The translations under genes were made by a program, and so were the position numbers. From Streptomyces mutabilis (lineage in GTDB: Bacteria > Actinomycetota > Actinomycetes > Streptomycetales > Streptomycetaceae): a stretch of DNA of 43,560 nt. Position 1 is the first letter of the stretch, and every line of letters starts with the position of its first letter. Below the pieces are notes generated by a model. That model did no database searches. It was not told where the DNA came from and was given only the letters and a program-made list of their open reading frames with translations. Of this stretch, positions 13,594 to 21,002 are shown piece after piece. The stretch lies in assembly GCF_014649815.1 (NCBI RefSeq), contig NZ_BMTT01000032.1, positions 1-43,560 of the forward strand, in the 5' to 3' direction.

Positions 13594-15825
13594 TCAGTCG
13601 TGGTGGGCGGCGGCCGACGCGTGCTTGAGGCCGGCGTCGTCCATGGCGGCCATGTCCTCGCCGTAGACGCGGGCGACCATCACGGCCGCGAGTTGGGCTG
13701 CCTCCTTGGCGAGGCCGCACTGCTCGGCGCAGCGTTGAGCCTGCCGCTTCATGGTGTCCGCGGAGTCGGCCAGGTCCGCGATCATGTCGGTGACGTCGGT
13801 TTCGATGTTGTGGTCGCCGACCAGGTCGGCGGCCATGTCCCGCAGGGCGTCGGCGACCTTGGTGAGGGCCTCCATCAGGGCTTCGGCGCGCTCCTGGTCG
13901 GAGGCGGCCTTGATGGCGGTGTTCGCCATCTCCATCAGGTACTGGTCGAACGTGATGTCCGTTCGGTGCTGGACACCCAGGCCGCTGTGCCCGGACGGCC
14001 TGCTGACTTGCGAGCTGCTCACGCTGCTCCCTTCCGTGCTGGTGGGTCGGCTGTTGGTGGCCAATCGGCCGGCGGCGGCCTGATCGCTCTGATCGGGTGC
14101 GTCGGTGGGGTCCGGCCGGCTGGTGCCGGGGCGCTTGATGACCCCTCGCCTGACGCGCGGTTGCCTGGGCGCGCGGGGCAGACCGGGCCGGCGGGCGGCG
14201 TACCAGCCGAACGGGTCGCCTTCGTCGTCGACGATCACCGCGTCCGGGACGTCCTCGCTGGTGTCCGGCTTCGGGGTGGGACGGTTCGGGCGGCCGTCGG
14301 CCCATTCCACCGTCGGGTCGGGATCGTTCGCCCCGTCCCACGCCCAGCCGCGGCGCCGACGCCGGAACCGGCGCCAGCGCCGCTTCTTCGAGTCGCCAGA
14401 CGACCCGTCACCGGCCTTGGGGCCCTTCCCCGGCTCATCGGACGCCGGGGCGTCCTCCGTGGTGCTGGAGGCCCCGTCAGGGCCGTCCGCGGCGTCCTTC
14501 TCGCCCTTGCCGTCGGAGCCCTCCTTCGCGGTTTCCTCTCCCTTGCCGTCGCTGGCCTTGCCCTTGGAATCCTTCTCCTTGGATTCCTTGTCCTTGGTCA
14601 GGCTCACCTTCTCGGTGCCGGCCTTCGCGTCCTTGGCTGCCTTGGCGGCCTCCGCGTCGGCGCGGCGCTTGTCCCAGCGTCGCTGGGCTTCCTCACCGAC
14701 GGCCTTGCCCAGCGTGGTGCGGCCCGGCGTGGCCGACGCTGCGGCTTCCCGCTTCGCCTTCCGCGCCGCGTCGCGCTCCTGCCGCTTCGCGCGGCGGTCC
14801 TCCCATGCCTGCTGCCGCTGGGCGCGGGCCTGGTCGCGGTCCTTGGTCCGGTCGGCGACGCCGGCGGCGTGCCCGGCGCTGCGGCGTTCCTGCCGCCCGG
14901 CCTGCCTGGCCCCGGCGCGCTCCTGGCGGCCGCGGGCCCGCTCGGCACGGGCACCGGACGCCGGACCGTTCTGCGACCGGCCGCCGCCGTCACCTTTCGA
15001 ACCGCCGCCCCGGCCGGAGCCGCCAGAGCCCGTCTGAGAGCCTTTCGAGCCCCCGGACGGACCGTTACGCCCGGAACCGGCTGCACGGCCGCCAAGGCCT
15101 GACGGAGAGCCCTTCGCGCCGCCCTTGCCGCCCCCGCTCCCCCCGGTCGATCCAGACCCGGACCGACCGCCGGGGCCGCCGGACCGGTTCGCTCCCGAGC
15201 CGGAGCTGGTGCGGGACGGCCCGCTGCCGCCACCGCCGCGCGAGGACCCGCCCCCGCCGCCGGCCTTCGAGCGGCCTTTGTCCGACCCCAGTCCGGAGGC
15301 GGACGACTTCGCGCGATCGGCGTCCGCCTTTCCGCGTGCCGCCGTCTTGTCGCCCTTCGCTTTCATCATCGCGGCGTGGAGCTTTCCGTTCTGCTCCATC
15401 ATCGCGACTTCCTGCGCGGTGCGGCCCTCCAGCAGCGCAGCCTTCCGCGCTATTTCGGCTTCGCGGAAAGGCGCTTCACCCTCATGGAGCGCCCGCGCCC
15501 TTTCCAGCCGGAATTCCAGCCAGTCACCGAGCCGGTCAGCGAGAGAACGAGGCTGCTCGTATTCGCCTTCCTCGTATTCTCCGTCATCTTCACCGGTTTC
15601 CGGTGCCGTAATCCCTTCGGAACGCAGGGCCGTCGACGGGTCCGGGGCGGCCGGAATCGGCGGCAGTTCCATTGTTGTCTCTTCCGGCGATTCCGGTGGT
15701 GCCGGGGGAATGTCTTCCGGCGGCGGAATGGTGTCGCCGTAATCCGGGATCGGCGGTGGCACGTACGTGGAATCACCGCTCCAGGGGCCTTGGACCAAGG
15801 TCCCTGTGCCGTCCTTGTCGGACAC
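13594..15825 (-). CDS. Large low-complexity protein (743 aa), probable transfer component
   Basis: It starts at GTG 15825-15823 behind GGGAGG. The N-terminal 130 residues are Pro-rich and acidic (ETGEDDGEYEEGEYEQP). A helix follows (DRLGDWLEFRLERARALHEGEAPFREAEIARKAALLEGR). A long Gly/Ser-rich stretch (about 185-300), Arg/Ala/Gln-rich helix (RGRQERAGARQAGRQERR) and Lys/Glu/Asp/Ser repeats (KDKESKEKDSKGKASDGKG) come next. A basic cluster KKRRWRRFRRRRRGW precedes an acidic linker and a folded helical C-terminal domain (last 95 residues). No ATPase motif is seen. It may be disordered and DNA- or surface-associated; function is not known. Confidence 0.75.
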   Translation of the reverse strand: MSDKDGTGTLVQGPWSGDSTYVPPPIPDYGDTIPPPEDIPPAPPESPEETTMELPPIPAAPDPSTALRSEGITAPETGEDDGEYEEGEYEQPRSLADRLGDWLEFRLERARALHEGEAPFREAEIARKAALLEGRTAQEVAMMEQNGKLHAAMMKAKGDKTAARGKADADRAKSSASGLGSDKGRSKAGGGGGSSRGGGGSGPSRTSSGSGANRSGGPGGRSGSGSTGGSGGGKGGAKGSPSGLGGRAAGSGRNGPSGGSKGSQTGSGGSGRGGGSKGDGGGRSQNGPASGARAERARGRQERAGARQAGRQERRSAGHAAGVADRTKDRDQARAQRQQAWEDRRAKRQERDAARKAKREAAASATPGRTTLGKAVGEEAQRRWDKRRADAEAAKAAKDAKAGTEKVSLTKDKESKEKDSKGKASDGKGEETAKEGSDGKGEKDAADGPDGASSTTEDAPASDEPGKGPKAGDGSSGDSKKRRWRRFRRRRRGWAWDGANDPDPTVEWADGRPNRPTPKPDTSEDVPDAVIVDDEGDPFGWYAARRPGLPRAPRQPRVRRGVIKRPGTSRPDPTDAPDQSDQAAAGRLATNSRPTSTEGSSVSSSQVSRPSGHSGLGVQHRTDITFDQYLMEMANTAIKAASDQERAEALMEALTKVADALRDMAADLVGDHNIETDVTDMIADLADSADTMKRQAQRCAEQCGLAKEAAQLAAVMVARVYGEDMAAMDDAGLKHASAAAHHD

Positions 15826-15875
15826 GGTGCGCCTCCCTCCTGGGACTTGACAGAGCGTGGGGTCTTGTGTGCACG

Positions 15876-15893
15876 CGTGTGCACGTGCACACG
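15876..15893 (-). promoter_or_regulatory. 18-base perfect palindrome, operator candidate
   Basis: CGTGTGCAC and GTGCACACG abut without spacer, about 50-70 bases upstream of the GTG of the 743-residue gene. Extra GTGCAC half-sites flank it (TGTGCACG at 15868-15875 and GTGCAC near 15894-15899). The position suits control of the block that starts with the large low-complexity gene. Confidence 0.55.
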
Positions 15894-15912
15894 TGCACGC
15901 TTTACGCGCGCG

Positions 15913-15939
15913 AGGCCCCGCCGGAGCCCGGCGGGGCCT
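15913..15939 (-). terminator. Stem-loop after gene 15953-16261
   Basis: Perfect 11-base arms AGGCCCCGCCG (15913-15923) and CGGCGGGGCCT (15929-15939), five-base loop, 13 bases after the stop codon at 15953. It separates the operon part to the right from a possible new promoter at the adjacent palindrome. Confidence 0.7.
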
Positions 15940-15952
15940 TCGCTGGTGACGT

Positions 15953-16261
15953 TCAGTGACGCGGGGGGTGCTTCGCCACAACCTGCTCCGCGTACTTCAG
16001 CAGGTCGTTCCAGATCCGTCCGTCGCCCTCCACGCGCTGGTCCATCGCCGTGATGAACAGGCGGCAGATCAGCGCGAATCCGGAGTAGACGTCGCCGCGA
16101 CCGGCTTTTACGTCCTTGGCCATTCGGGATCGTGCCAGGCGGAGCCAGAATTCCATCTGCCCTGCCTCGCCGCGAGACTCGCGGGCTTTCGTCGCCTCTT
16201 CCTTCAGCCAGTTCTGACGCCGCTGAACGGAGCGTTCGGCGCTGCTGAGGGGGCGGTTCAC
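15953..16261 (-). CDS. Small helical protein (102 aa)
   Basis: It starts at GTG 16261-16259, overlapping the preceding stop as GTGA. Mostly helical and basic (RSVQRRQNWLKEEATKARESRGEAGQMEFWLRLARSRMAKDVKAG), then YSGFALICRLFITAMDQRVEGDGRIWNDLLKYAEQVV. The pattern resembles a small DNA- or translocase-associated protein. It is coupled to the gene upstream; function unknown. Confidence 0.7.
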   Translation of the reverse strand: MNRPLSSAERSVQRRQNWLKEEATKARESRGEAGQMEFWLRLARSRMAKDVKAGRGDVYSGFALICRLFITAMDQRVEGDGRIWNDLLKYAEQVVAKHPPRH

Positions 16262-16731
16262 GCCGACTCCCGACCCATGTCGTAAATCGACGTGGGACCA
16301 CCATAGCCGAGATTCTGACCCTGTGCACCCTGCTGCGGCGGATTCGGTGCGGCCTGGAGGGTCGGCGGGTTCTTCTTACGCTCCCTTTCCAGCGCCTTTT
16401 CCTTCCTTCCCTTGGCCGTATTCACCACGGCCTCGTCGTGAGCGCGGCGCTTATAGGCGCTCTTTTCCAGGCCCTCGGTGAGGTTGTTCAGGTTCTTGAG
16501 CACGTTCCCGAGGGCCTTTTCCACGGGCATCGCGCGCAGCCTGGCGTGGTACCAGCGGTCGCCCTCCACGTGCGTGTCGCGCAGGTGCACGCGGGTCTCG
16601 TGGGCGAGGGTCTCCAGGTTCTTGCCGATGTCCAGCAGGACCCGCTGAACGTCGGCCAGGTACCGGGCGGTTGCCTCCGGGTTCTGCGCGACATCGCGCA
16701 GAGGGGAGTGGTTCGGGTCGTTGCTGTTCAC
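16258..16731 (-). CDS. Helical protein of the transfer block (157 aa)
   Basis: It starts at GTG 16731-16729 with GGAGGG upstream. Long helices (ATARYLADVQRVLLDIGKNLETLAHETRVHLRDTH and VEKALGNVLKNLNNLTEGLEKSAYKRRAHDEAVV) are followed by a Lys/Glu-rich segment and a Pro/Gln/Gly-rich tail. It is placed directly downstream of the SpdB-like gene and could be a soluble transfer accessory protein. No motif allows a firmer assignment. Confidence 0.7.
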   Translation of the reverse strand: MNSNDPNHSPLRDVAQNPEATARYLADVQRVLLDIGKNLETLAHETRVHLRDTHVEGDRWYHARLRAMPVEKALGNVLKNLNNLTEGLEKSAYKRRAHDEAVVNTAKGRKEKALERERKKNPPTLQAAPNPPQQGAQGQNLGYGGPTSIYDMGRESA

Positions 16732-16767
16732 GGCGGGGTTTCCCTCCTGGTGTACTGGTGGGGCTGT

Positions 16768-16823
16768 CGACTGCTTCCGGCAGTCGCAGCGAGGGCCAGC
16801 CCGATTCCCGCGGGCTGGCCCTC
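16768..16823 (-). terminator. Two tandem stem-loops after the SpdB-like gene
   Basis: CGACTGC/GCAGTCG with a five-base loop (16768-16786) and a perfect 13-base stem GAGGGCCAGCCCG/CGGGCTGGCCCTC (16791-16803, 16811-16823). They fill most of the gap between the stop at 16846 and the next start at 16731. Confidence 0.7.
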
Positions 16824-16845
16824 ACTGGTGTGTGCCGGACGTTGA

Positions 16846-19017
16846 TCAGGTCAGGTACTTGTCCGCGTCCTCGGGACGCAGCAGGCCGGCCTCCTTCAGC
16901 AGCCGGATCGCGCGGGGCTGGTTGACGTTGAGCTGGGTGCGGACCCGGCTGATGTTGACGAAGCCGTCCGTTTCGCGCGGCAGAGCCTGTACGAGAGGGA
17001 GCAGTTCGGCGTCCGTACGAGCGGGCGTCGCTGTACCAGTACGCCCGGCGGTGGCCGTTCCGCTTGTACGCGAGCGGGCTTCCGTCGTACTGGTACGCGC
17101 GGACGGAACGCCGTCAACCGGGGCCGTACGGGCGGTGACCGTACTGGTACGCGCTCCGCCCTCGTACGCGGCGGCGCTGGTACGGCCGGTGTGCTCCGTA
17201 CTAGTACGCGCGGCCCCGTTCGAGGCGGCCTGTACGCCGCTTGTACGGTCGCTGTACGCGCTGGTCAGCCCCGCATTCGCTCCCGCCGGAGCGGGGTGGT
17301 ACGGGGCGGCGTGTACAGGCTCCGTACGAGTAGTGCCGTGGGCCGTACGAGCGGAGGCCGTACCGGCTGACGCGCCGTACGAGTCCGTACCGGACGGGCT
17401 TGTACGGGCGTGCTGTGTACCAGTCGCGCCATCCGTACGAGCGGCCGTACCGGTACGGCTGTCCGTTCCGGTCGCCGTGTCCGTACCACCGTGTCCGTCC
17501 GTACCGGCGTCGTCGTGCATGAGCGCGTGGACGCGCCAGATGACGGCCACGAAGATCAGCACGACGAACGTCGTCAGCGGCCACGGAGCCGACTGGCCTT
17601 CCTTCACGAGGTGGGCCTGCTCCGCCAGGTGGTAGGTCACGTTCGCCGACGCCATCAACGCGAGCGCCGCCGGGATGTCCCGCTTGGCGCGGAACGCGGT
17701 GACGCAGTAGACGTCGATGCTGACCGGCAGCAGCGGGGCGACGTACTCGTTGATGCCGACCATGCGGGCCAGCTCGTACTCGCCGGAGGCGGCGAGGCCG
17801 ACGCCGGCGGCGAGCGCGATCCACGGTGCGGTCTTCCACGCCTTGCGACTGAGGTTCTGGTGCCAGCCCCGGAAGCGGGAGTTGGCCCGCTTGGCCTCGC
17901 GGGCCTCCTCGAGCATCCGGCGGGCGCGGGCCTCGTCGGCCTGCGCCCGGTCGGTGACACCCTTGGCCTTTCGCTGCGCCTCTTCGGTGATGCGGTCGGC
18001 CTCCTTCTGGGCGGCCTCCCGCATCTGCTGCGCGACGGTCTTAGCTTCCTCCCGCAGCCGCTCGCGCTGCTTGTCGCACGCCGTCTTGAGCCCGGCGAGT
18101 TCGTCGGCGAGGGCCTTGCGCTTGGTGGCGGCCTCCGCATCGAACTCGTCAGTGAGCTTGCGAAGCTGCTCGCGCAGCTCGGTGCGGGCCTGCTCCGCCT
18201 CAGCATGCGCGGCGGCGACCTGCTGGTCCGCCTCGCGGCGCCGTTCGTCAGCGGCCTTGACCGCGTCCGCGTACAGCGCCTCCGCCTCCGCGCGACGGGC
18301 GTCGTACTGGCCGGCGGCCGTCTCAGCGAGCTTCGCGAACCGCTCGCGGGCCTGGTCGATCTCCCGCTGCGCCGTGGCCACCAGTTCGTCGGCCTGCTCC
18401 TGGGCGCGGGCGAGGATCTGCCCGGCCTCGGTGCGGCGCTGGTCGACCAGGGAGCTGATCTCTGTGAGGTCGGCTTCGGCCAGGCGCCGCAGCTCGGCAA
18501 CCGCGGTGGCCGTGGCCGCCCGGTCGGTCGCCGCCAGCTCGGTCAGGTCGGTGACCTGCGCGCGTGCCTCCTTCACCAGGGCCTCGGCCCGGTCGCGGGC
18601 CTCCGCCAGGAGCCGGTCGGCCTCGCCGCGCGCTGCCTCGAGGTCGTTCGTCGCCGCCGCACGCTGGGCGGCGGCCTCCTGGTCGGCGTCGGCGGTGATG
18701 CCCGCGGCGCGGTTGTGCGCCTCGGCCAGCAGCCCGGTGACCTGCTCGTGGGTGTCGGCGACGGTGCGCGCCGCCTGGCCCTCGGCTTCCGCCTGGAAGG
18801 CGGAGGCTGCCTCGCGGGCGGTGTCGATGATGTCGGCGGCCCGGTCCCGCGCGTCCGCGACGCGGGCCAGTGCCTCCAGGTTCAGGCCGGTGTTCGTCGC
18901 TTCGGCCGGGGCCGGGAACGCGGCGGAGGTGGTGGAGGCGGTGGGCTGCGGAGCCGGACGGGCCGCCGGCTTCTTACGGGCGGTGGGCCTCTTGTTGCGG
19001 GTTCGAGTGGCGGCCAC
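16846..19017 (-). CDS. SpdB-like coiled-coil membrane protein with C-terminal winged helix (723 aa)
   Basis: It starts at GTG 19017-19015 behind GGAAGGAGG. A basic N-terminus (KRPTARKKPAAR) is followed by a coiled coil of about 340 residues (45-385) rich in Ala/Glu/Arg. Next are membrane segments (APWIALAAGVGLAASGEYEL, VAPLLPVSIDVYCVTAF, ALALMASANVTYHLAEQ, LTTFVVLIFVAVIWRVHAL) that resemble the DUF2637/SpdB region of Streptomyces spread proteins. A 150-residue Thr/Arg/Ser/Gly linker (about 515-670) leads to a folded end (LLPLVQALPRETDGFVNISRVRTQLNVNQPRAIRLLKEAGL), a winged-helix-like DNA-binding module. The likely role is intramycelial spread or scaffolding of the transfer machine. The linker DNA carries the GTAC array. 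Confidence 0.8.
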   Translation of the reverse strand: MAATRTRNKRPTARKKPAARPAPQPTASTTSAAFPAPAEATNTGLNLEALARVADARDRAADIIDTAREAASAFQAEAEGQAARTVADTHEQVTGLLAEAHNRAAGITADADQEAAAQRAAATNDLEAARGEADRLLAEARDRAEALVKEARAQVTDLTELAATDRAATATAVAELRRLAEADLTEISSLVDQRRTEAGQILARAQEQADELVATAQREIDQARERFAKLAETAAGQYDARRAEAEALYADAVKAADERRREADQQVAAAHAEAEQARTELREQLRKLTDEFDAEAATKRKALADELAGLKTACDKQRERLREEAKTVAQQMREAAQKEADRITEEAQRKAKGVTDRAQADEARARRMLEEAREAKRANSRFRGWHQNLSRKAWKTAPWIALAAGVGLAASGEYELARMVGINEYVAPLLPVSIDVYCVTAFRAKRDIPAALALMASANVTYHLAEQAHLVKEGQSAPWPLTTFVVLIFVAVIWRVHALMHDDAGTDGHGGTDTATGTDSRTGTAARTDGATGTQHARTSPSGTDSYGASAGTASARTAHGTTRTEPVHAAPYHPAPAGANAGLTSAYSDRTSGVQAASNGAARTSTEHTGRTSAAAYEGGARTSTVTARTAPVDGVPSARTSTTEARSRTSGTATAGRTGTATPARTDAELLPLVQALPRETDGFVNISRVRTQLNVNQPRAIRLLKEAGLLRPEDADKYLT
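16989..17503 (-). repeat. Dense GTAC tetramer array inside the SpdB-like gene
   Basis: I count 31 GTAC tetramers in about 515 bases; for this base composition one or two are expected. Five are paired at a six-base period as GTAC-YR-GTAC (17033-17042, 17087-17096, 17141-17150, 17198-17207, 17447-17456), which are palindromic in pattern. Most fall as XGT-ACX codon pairs (Arg/Gly/Ser-Thr), but others are GTA-C (Val) and G-TAC (Tyr). The enrichment is therefore independent of reading frame. Confidence 0.85.
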
Positions 19018-19039
19018 GCCGCCTCCTTCCAGGTCGGGT

Positions 19040-19062
19040 GCCGCCCCGAAGGCCGGGGCGGC
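19040..19062 (-). terminator. Stem-loop upstream of the SpdB-like gene
   Basis: Perfect arms GCCGCCCCG (19040-19048) and CGGGGCGGC (19054-19062), five-base loop, between genes 19083-19460 and 16846-19017. Confidence 0.65.
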
Positions 19063-19082
19063 GGTTGTGCGGGGTGGGTGGG

Positions 19083-19460
19083 TCAGCCGCGCGGGGCGGG
19101 CAGCTCCGGCGGCGTGTTGGCGGTGGCGTGCTGCTGGGCGAGCCAGGCCATCGCGGCCGCGGTCATGCCGTCGGCGGCGTCGGCGGTGTTCAGCGGGGCG
19201 GTGTCGATGTCCCGCATCGCGTCGAGCGGCGGCAGCAGCCGCATGTACTCGCCCTGCGCGTTACGGATCAGGCCGCCCGTCACCGGCGCGAGCGTGTAGC
19301 GGATCGTGCCGCTGGTGTACCGCTCGGCGTAGGTGACGCGGCAGACGACGGTGTGGCCCGGCTTGCCCGCCCAGAACATCTCGGGGTCGCGGTACAGCAC
19401 GAAGTCGTCGACCTTGAAGGCGGTGGCCGCCGTGGTGGCGGCCGGGGTGGAGAAGGGCAT
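19083..19460 (-). CDS. Hypothetical protein (125 aa)
   Basis: It starts at ATG 19460-19458 because AAGGAG lies six bases upstream; a GTG at 19481 would place that ribosome site inside the gene. The middle is beta-rich (FKVDDFVLYRDPEMFWAGKPGHTVVCRVTYAERYTSGTIRYTLAPV), like a small barrel, and the end is Ala/Pro-rich. Function unknown. A 23-base leader shared with the next upstream gene precedes it (19484-19506). Confidence 0.65.
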   Translation of the reverse strand: MPFSTPAATTAATAFKVDDFVLYRDPEMFWAGKPGHTVVCRVTYAERYTSGTIRYTLAPVTGGLIRNAQGEYMRLLPPLDAMRDIDTAPLNTADAADGMTAAAMAWLAQQHATANTPPELPAPRG

Positions 19461-19483
19461 CCGTAGCTCCTTGATGATCACGT

Positions 19484-19506
19484 GGTCCGGACTGTCCGGC
19501 TCCCCG
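19484..19506 (-). promoter_or_regulatory. Shared 23-base leader element, copy 1
   Basis: It contains the palindrome CCGGACTGTCCGG and ends 23 bases upstream of the ATG at 19460. An identical 23-base copy is at 19984-20006, in the same position before the ATG at 19959. A hairpin (CCCTG...CCGTC/GACGG...GCAGGG, about 19510-19548) lies next to it. Confidence 0.6.
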
Positions 19507-19572
19507 CCGCCCTGTCCGCGCCGTCTGGTTCGACGGTCCGGGCAGGGGAGGCAGTCGGCAGGCCGACGCGCA

Positions 19573-19959
19573 TCAGCGCACCCAGCGGCCGTTCTTGATG
19601 ACCTGGCGGCCGTCCTTGAGCGTGAGGTCGGTGATGAAGGCCGACAGGGTGGTGCCGTCCAGCGCGCGGCGGGTGTAGTCGGTCGCCCACACGTCCTCGC
19701 CGTCCCGGCGGCCCATCAGGTGCACCCGGGTTTCGTAGGCGGGCTCCAGGGCTGCGGCGGCGTTCTCGGCCCGGGACTGGGTGGGCAGCACGATGGAGCC
19801 GCAGTTGTCGTTGATCCCGATCAGGAAGAGGTCGTGCAGCTCGAAGCCCCGCACATCGAGGATGCTCAGCACGGGCTCGAGCGAGCCGTGGGTGTGGACG
19901 TTGTTCGGGTGGGTCTTGACCCAGCGGCTGCCACCGAACTTGCTCATGTCGAAGGCCAT
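19573..19959 (-). CDS. Hypothetical protein (128 aa)
   Basis: It starts at ATG 19959-19957 with GGGAG upstream. It reads MAFDMSKFGGSRWVKTHPNN, then a beta-rich core (LSILDVRGFELHDLFLIGINDNCGSIVLPTQS), a helix (AENAAAALEPAYETRVHLMGR) and ALDGTTLSAFITDLTLKDGRQVIKNGRWV. It looks well folded, but no family is recognised. A 23-base leader identical to that of the next gene precedes it. Confidence 0.65.
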   Translation of the reverse strand: MAFDMSKFGGSRWVKTHPNNVHTHGSLEPVLSILDVRGFELHDLFLIGINDNCGSIVLPTQSRAENAAAALEPAYETRVHLMGRRDGEDVWATDYTRRALDGTTLSAFITDLTLKDGRQVIKNGRWVR

Positions 19960-19983
19960 CACGAACTCCCGTCGTAGAAGGGC

Positions 19984-20006
19984 GGTCCGGACTGTCCGGC
20001 TCCCCG
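19984..20006 (-). promoter_or_regulatory. Shared 23-base leader element, copy 2
   Basis: Identical over 23 bases to 19484-19506 and exactly 500 bases away. It sits 24 bases upstream of the ATG at 19959. The core CCGGACTGTCCGG is a 13-base palindrome. Confidence 0.6.
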
Positions 20007-20071
20007 TCACCGCCCGACCCGGCCGCCACGGTGGTGGGCGGGTCGGTGCGGGCGGATCAGGCAGCCGTCAG

Positions 20072-20311
20072 TCAGGCCGCGACCGCGAGGGGCCGGTGCG
20101 GGGCAACGACCTTGCCGTCGGGAAGCAGCTCGCCGGTGTCCTCGAAGAGCACGACGGCGTTGCACAACAGGCTCCAGCCCTGCTCCGGGTGGCCGGCCAC
20201 GACGGCGGCGGCCTCGCGGTCCGGGCTGTCGGCCGACGGGCACTTGGGGGTGTGCGTGCACAGTGAGTCCGGCAGCCGGGTGCCGGTGACGGTCGTGGTG
20301 GTGCGGTCCAT
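20072..20311 (-). CDS. DUF5999 family protein (79 aa)
   Basis: It starts at ATG 20311-20309 behind GGAGA. The sequence CTHTPKCPSADSPDREAAAVV...HPEQGWSLLCNAVVLFEDTGELLPDG and the ending PHRPLA is the clear signature of DUF5999, a small Streptomyces family with conserved Cys and His residues. Its biochemical function is unknown. It lies directly downstream of a WhiB-like gene, and DUF5999/WhiB neighbours also occur on Streptomyces plasmids (from memory). Confidence 0.85.
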   Translation of the reverse strand: MDRTTTTVTGTRLPDSLCTHTPKCPSADSPDREAAAVVAGHPEQGWSLLCNAVVLFEDTGELLPDGKVVAPHRPLAVAA

Positions 20312-20368
20312 GAGCTCTCCGGGGGAGGAAGGGAGCCCGAGGCTTTCCCGGGCTGGAGGCGTGCGAAA

Positions 20369-20399
20369 GACCGGCCGCCCGTGGTGCGGGCGGCCGGTC
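20369..20399 (-). terminator. Stem-loop between WhiB-like and DUF5999 genes
   Basis: Perfect 12-base arms GACCGGCCGCCC (20369-20380) and GGGCGGCCGGTC (20388-20399), seven-base loop. Confidence 0.7.
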
Positions 20400-20452
20400 G
20401 ATGGCAGTGCTGCGGGGCGGGCCAAAAGTTGCCCGCCGGTCCCGTCCAGCAG

Positions 20453-20758
20453 TCAGGCGGCGGCGCGCTTGCGGGCGCGGCGCTTCATCCTGCGCCGTTC
20501 GTCCTCGTCGAGGCCGCCCCACACGCCGTGCTCCTGGCCGTTCTCCAGCGCCCACTGCAGGCAGCGCTCCATGACCGGGCAGCGACGGCACACGGCCTTC
20601 GCCTCCTCGATCTGCAGCCGTGCGGGGCCGGTGTTGCCGATCGGGAAGAACAGGTCGGGGTCTTCGTCCTTGCACACCGAGTGGGTCCGCCAGTCGGTGG
20701 TGACCGGCAGGTCGGCGGCGGAGGCGCGGCTGGGGCGTACGAGGTAGTGGCGGTTCAT
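20453..20758 (-). CDS. WhiB-like iron-sulfur transcription regulator
   Basis: This 101-residue protein has the four iron-sulfur cysteines C29, C57, C60 and C66 (C-x27-C-x2-C-x5-C), the GVWGG turn (78-82) and a basic C-terminus RRRMKRRARKRAAA. Wbl proteins hold a 4Fe-4S cluster and act with sigma factors on actinobacterial promoters. The start is ATG 20758-20756, because GGAGG is five bases upstream; the earlier in-frame ATG at 20770 contains that GGAGG. It may regulate plasmid or host developmental genes; the target is unknown. Confidence 0.92.
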   Translation of the reverse strand: MNRHYLVRPSRASAADLPVTTDWRTHSVCKDEDPDLFFPIGNTGPARLQIEEAKAVCRRCPVMERCLQWALENGQEHGVWGGLDEDERRRMKRRARKRAAA

Positions 20759-20822
20759 CAGGGCCTCCATGGGTCCAGGTCGAGGAGATTGCTTGGTGCT
20801 GCAGGTCAGCCGCTAGGACTGC

Positions 20823-21002
20823 TCAAGTCGGCTGCTGGCTGCGCTGGCGCTTCAGGTAGGCGTCCTGCGCTCGCGTGAACTGGTCCCAGAGCCGCTGCCC
20901 CTCGGCGCAGCGGGCGGAGAGGGTGCACTCGGGCGGGGTACAGGTGTGCTGGCGGTAGGCGTCGAGGCCGTCCTGGTAGCGCCGGTACAGGGGGTCAGAC
21001 AT
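20823..21002 (-). CDS. Small Cys-containing protein (59 aa)
   Basis: ATG 21002-21000 with GAGAG upstream. It reads MSDPLYRRYQDGLDAYRQHT, then CTPPECTLSARC and QRLWDQFTRAQDAYLKRQRS. Three cysteines (C-x4-C-x5-C) sit between two helices. It overlaps the end of the upstream gene by eight bases. Sequence quality is that of a real protein; function unknown. Confidence 0.7.
   Translation of the reverse strand: MSDPLYRRYQDGLDAYRQHTCTPPECTLSARCAEGQRLWDQFTRAQDAYLKRQRSQQPT

Noticed and set aside
15847-15875. TTGACA on the plus strand as a promoter
   Set aside because: No -10 box at the right distance and no plus-strand gene downstream.
17410-19299. Long plus-strand frames over the SpdB-like gene
   Set aside because: Mirror of the Ala/Glu/Arg coiled coil; gives Leu/Gly/Arg low complexity.
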